NCBI GenBank assembly: GCA_964634355.1
Contig: CAZWIF010000066.1
Coordinates: forward strand, 1-5,559
Length of the DNA: 5,559 bases
Source: CAKPSH01 sp964634355
GTDB taxonomy: Bacteria > Bacillota > Clostridia > TANB77 > CAG-508
Reading direction: 5' to 3'
Shown: in pieces, positions 5,325 to 5,559 of the stretch
Position numbering within the stretch: the stretch's first letter is position 1
Layout: the number at the start of each line of letters is the position of its first letter
Program-made: the position numbers and the translations under genes
The notes under the pieces: model-generated
The model's input: the letters and a program-made list of their open reading frames with translations, nothing else
Databases searched by the model: none
Told to the model about the DNA's origin: nothing

Positions 5325-5374
5325 TAAAAAATTTAGAAAAATTATTGACATAAATAATAAAAATATGCTATTAT
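5325..5374 (+). promoter_or_regulatory. Strong promoter P1 of a tandem pair, with A/T-rich upstream element
   Basis: Perfect -35 box TTGACA (5345-5350), an 18-base spacer and -10 box TATTAT (5369-5374, five of six). The A-tract region 5325-5344 before the -35 resembles an UP element and is nearly identical to that of P2. The expected start is near 5380-5382. The transcript would begin at GACGCTGATAAGGGCGAC (5381-5398), which can fold into a short hairpin (CGCT 5383-5386 with GGCG 5393-5396). Confidence 0.8.
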
Positions 5375-5380
5375 ATAGAA

Positions 5381-5502
5381 GACGCTGATAAGGGCGACAT
5401 AATATTAATAAGTGTATATAAGAATATACAAACTGGTAATATGAAGAACATGATAAAAAAGAGCAAAAAACTTACTAGTTTTTCTTTTGCCCTAAAACAA
5501 AC
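5381..5502 (+). ncRNA. Structured leader or small RNA between tandem promoters
   Basis: No convincing protein gene is seen. Downstream of P1 there is a 5' hairpin (5383-5396), a perfect seven-pair hairpin (TGTATAT 5413-5419 with ATATACA 5424-5430, loop AAGA), and AAAAACT 5466-5472 pairing with AGTTTTT 5477-5483 followed by CTTTT, a weak terminator-like element. AGGGC (5391-5395) and GCCCT (5489-5493) could close the whole domain. It may be the spacer of a stable-RNA operon leader or a separate RNA of about 110 bases. A 28-codon frame from ATG 5441 lacks a ribosome binding site. Confidence 0.3.
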
Positions 5503-5552
5503 TAAAAAATTTTTGAAAAAGTATTGACAAAAACAAATCAGCGGAGTATAAT
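5503..5552 (+). promoter_or_regulatory. Perfect-consensus promoter P2, probably for a stable-RNA operon beyond the window
   Basis: TTGACA (5524-5529), exactly 17 bases, then TATAAT (5547-5552), both full matches to the sigma-A consensus. The A/T-rich stretch 5503-5523 resembles an UP element. The bases after the -10 box (ATAAAAG to the window end) parallel those of P1 (ATAGAAG). A perfect promoter with an UP-like element and a tandem copy upstream is typical of rRNA or tRNA operons; the gene itself lies outside. Confidence 0.9.
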
Positions 5553-5559
5553 ATAAAAG

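Noticed and set aside
5441..5527. 28-codon frame between the tandem promoters
   Set aside because: It has no proper ribosome binding site, is very Lys-rich as expected from A-rich DNA, and runs through the terminator-like stem and the -35 box of P2.
1..5559. CRISPR array, insertion sequence, tRNA or phage attachment site
   Set aside because: No regularly spaced repeats, transposase motifs, terminal inverted repeats or tRNA-like cloverleaf were found on either strand.

Overview
The window is AT-rich chromosomal DNA with strong AGGAGG-type ribosome binding sites, consensus sigma-A promoters and a gene order typical of Bacillota. Gene content and protein character point to a low-GC member of Clostridia; no species can be named from the sequence. 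TAA, TAG and TGA all act as stops, so the standard bacterial code fits.

Positions 1-3422 hold a one-directional ribosome-biogenesis operon: the 3' part of ffh (signal recognition particle GTPase), rpsP (bS16), khpA (KH-domain RNA-binding protein), rimM (30S maturation factor), trmD (tRNA m1G37 methyltransferase) and rplS (bL19). Most gaps are 10-57 bases and each gene has its own Shine-Dalgarno. The ffh-rpsP gap (107 bases) holds two mutually exclusive hairpins. The trmD-rplS gap holds a small hairpin where L19 leaders are found in Firmicutes. bL19 carries an unusual charged C-terminal tail of about 50 residues. A hairpin plus U-tract after rplS closes the operon.

Positions 3537-4633 form a separate unit with its own near-consensus promoter: a membrane-anchored sortase with intact His/Cys/Arg catalytic residues and a very acidic stalk, then an unrecognised 72-residue single-pass membrane protein with a short coiled-coil tail. 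No sortase substrate is visible.

Positions 4634-5289 hold an inverted repeat (weak terminator or attenuator) overlapping a possible 21-codon leader ORF, then a flavin reductase-like FMN-binding split-barrel protein.

Positions 5290-5559 have no convincing protein gene. They carry two near-identical promoter cassettes (A/T-rich upstream element, TTGACA, TATAAT-like box) 179 bases apart. The second is a perfect TTGACA-17-TATAAT and the window ends at its expected start site. This layout suggests tandem promoters of a stable-RNA (rRNA or tRNA) operon just outside the window, but the RNA genes are not seen.

Overall the window is mostly well-known housekeeping genes. The points worth a second look are the tandem promoters and the structured RNA between them, the bL19 tail, the ffh-rpsP alternative hairpins, and the sortase/small membrane protein pair. 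No clearly new system is demonstrated.
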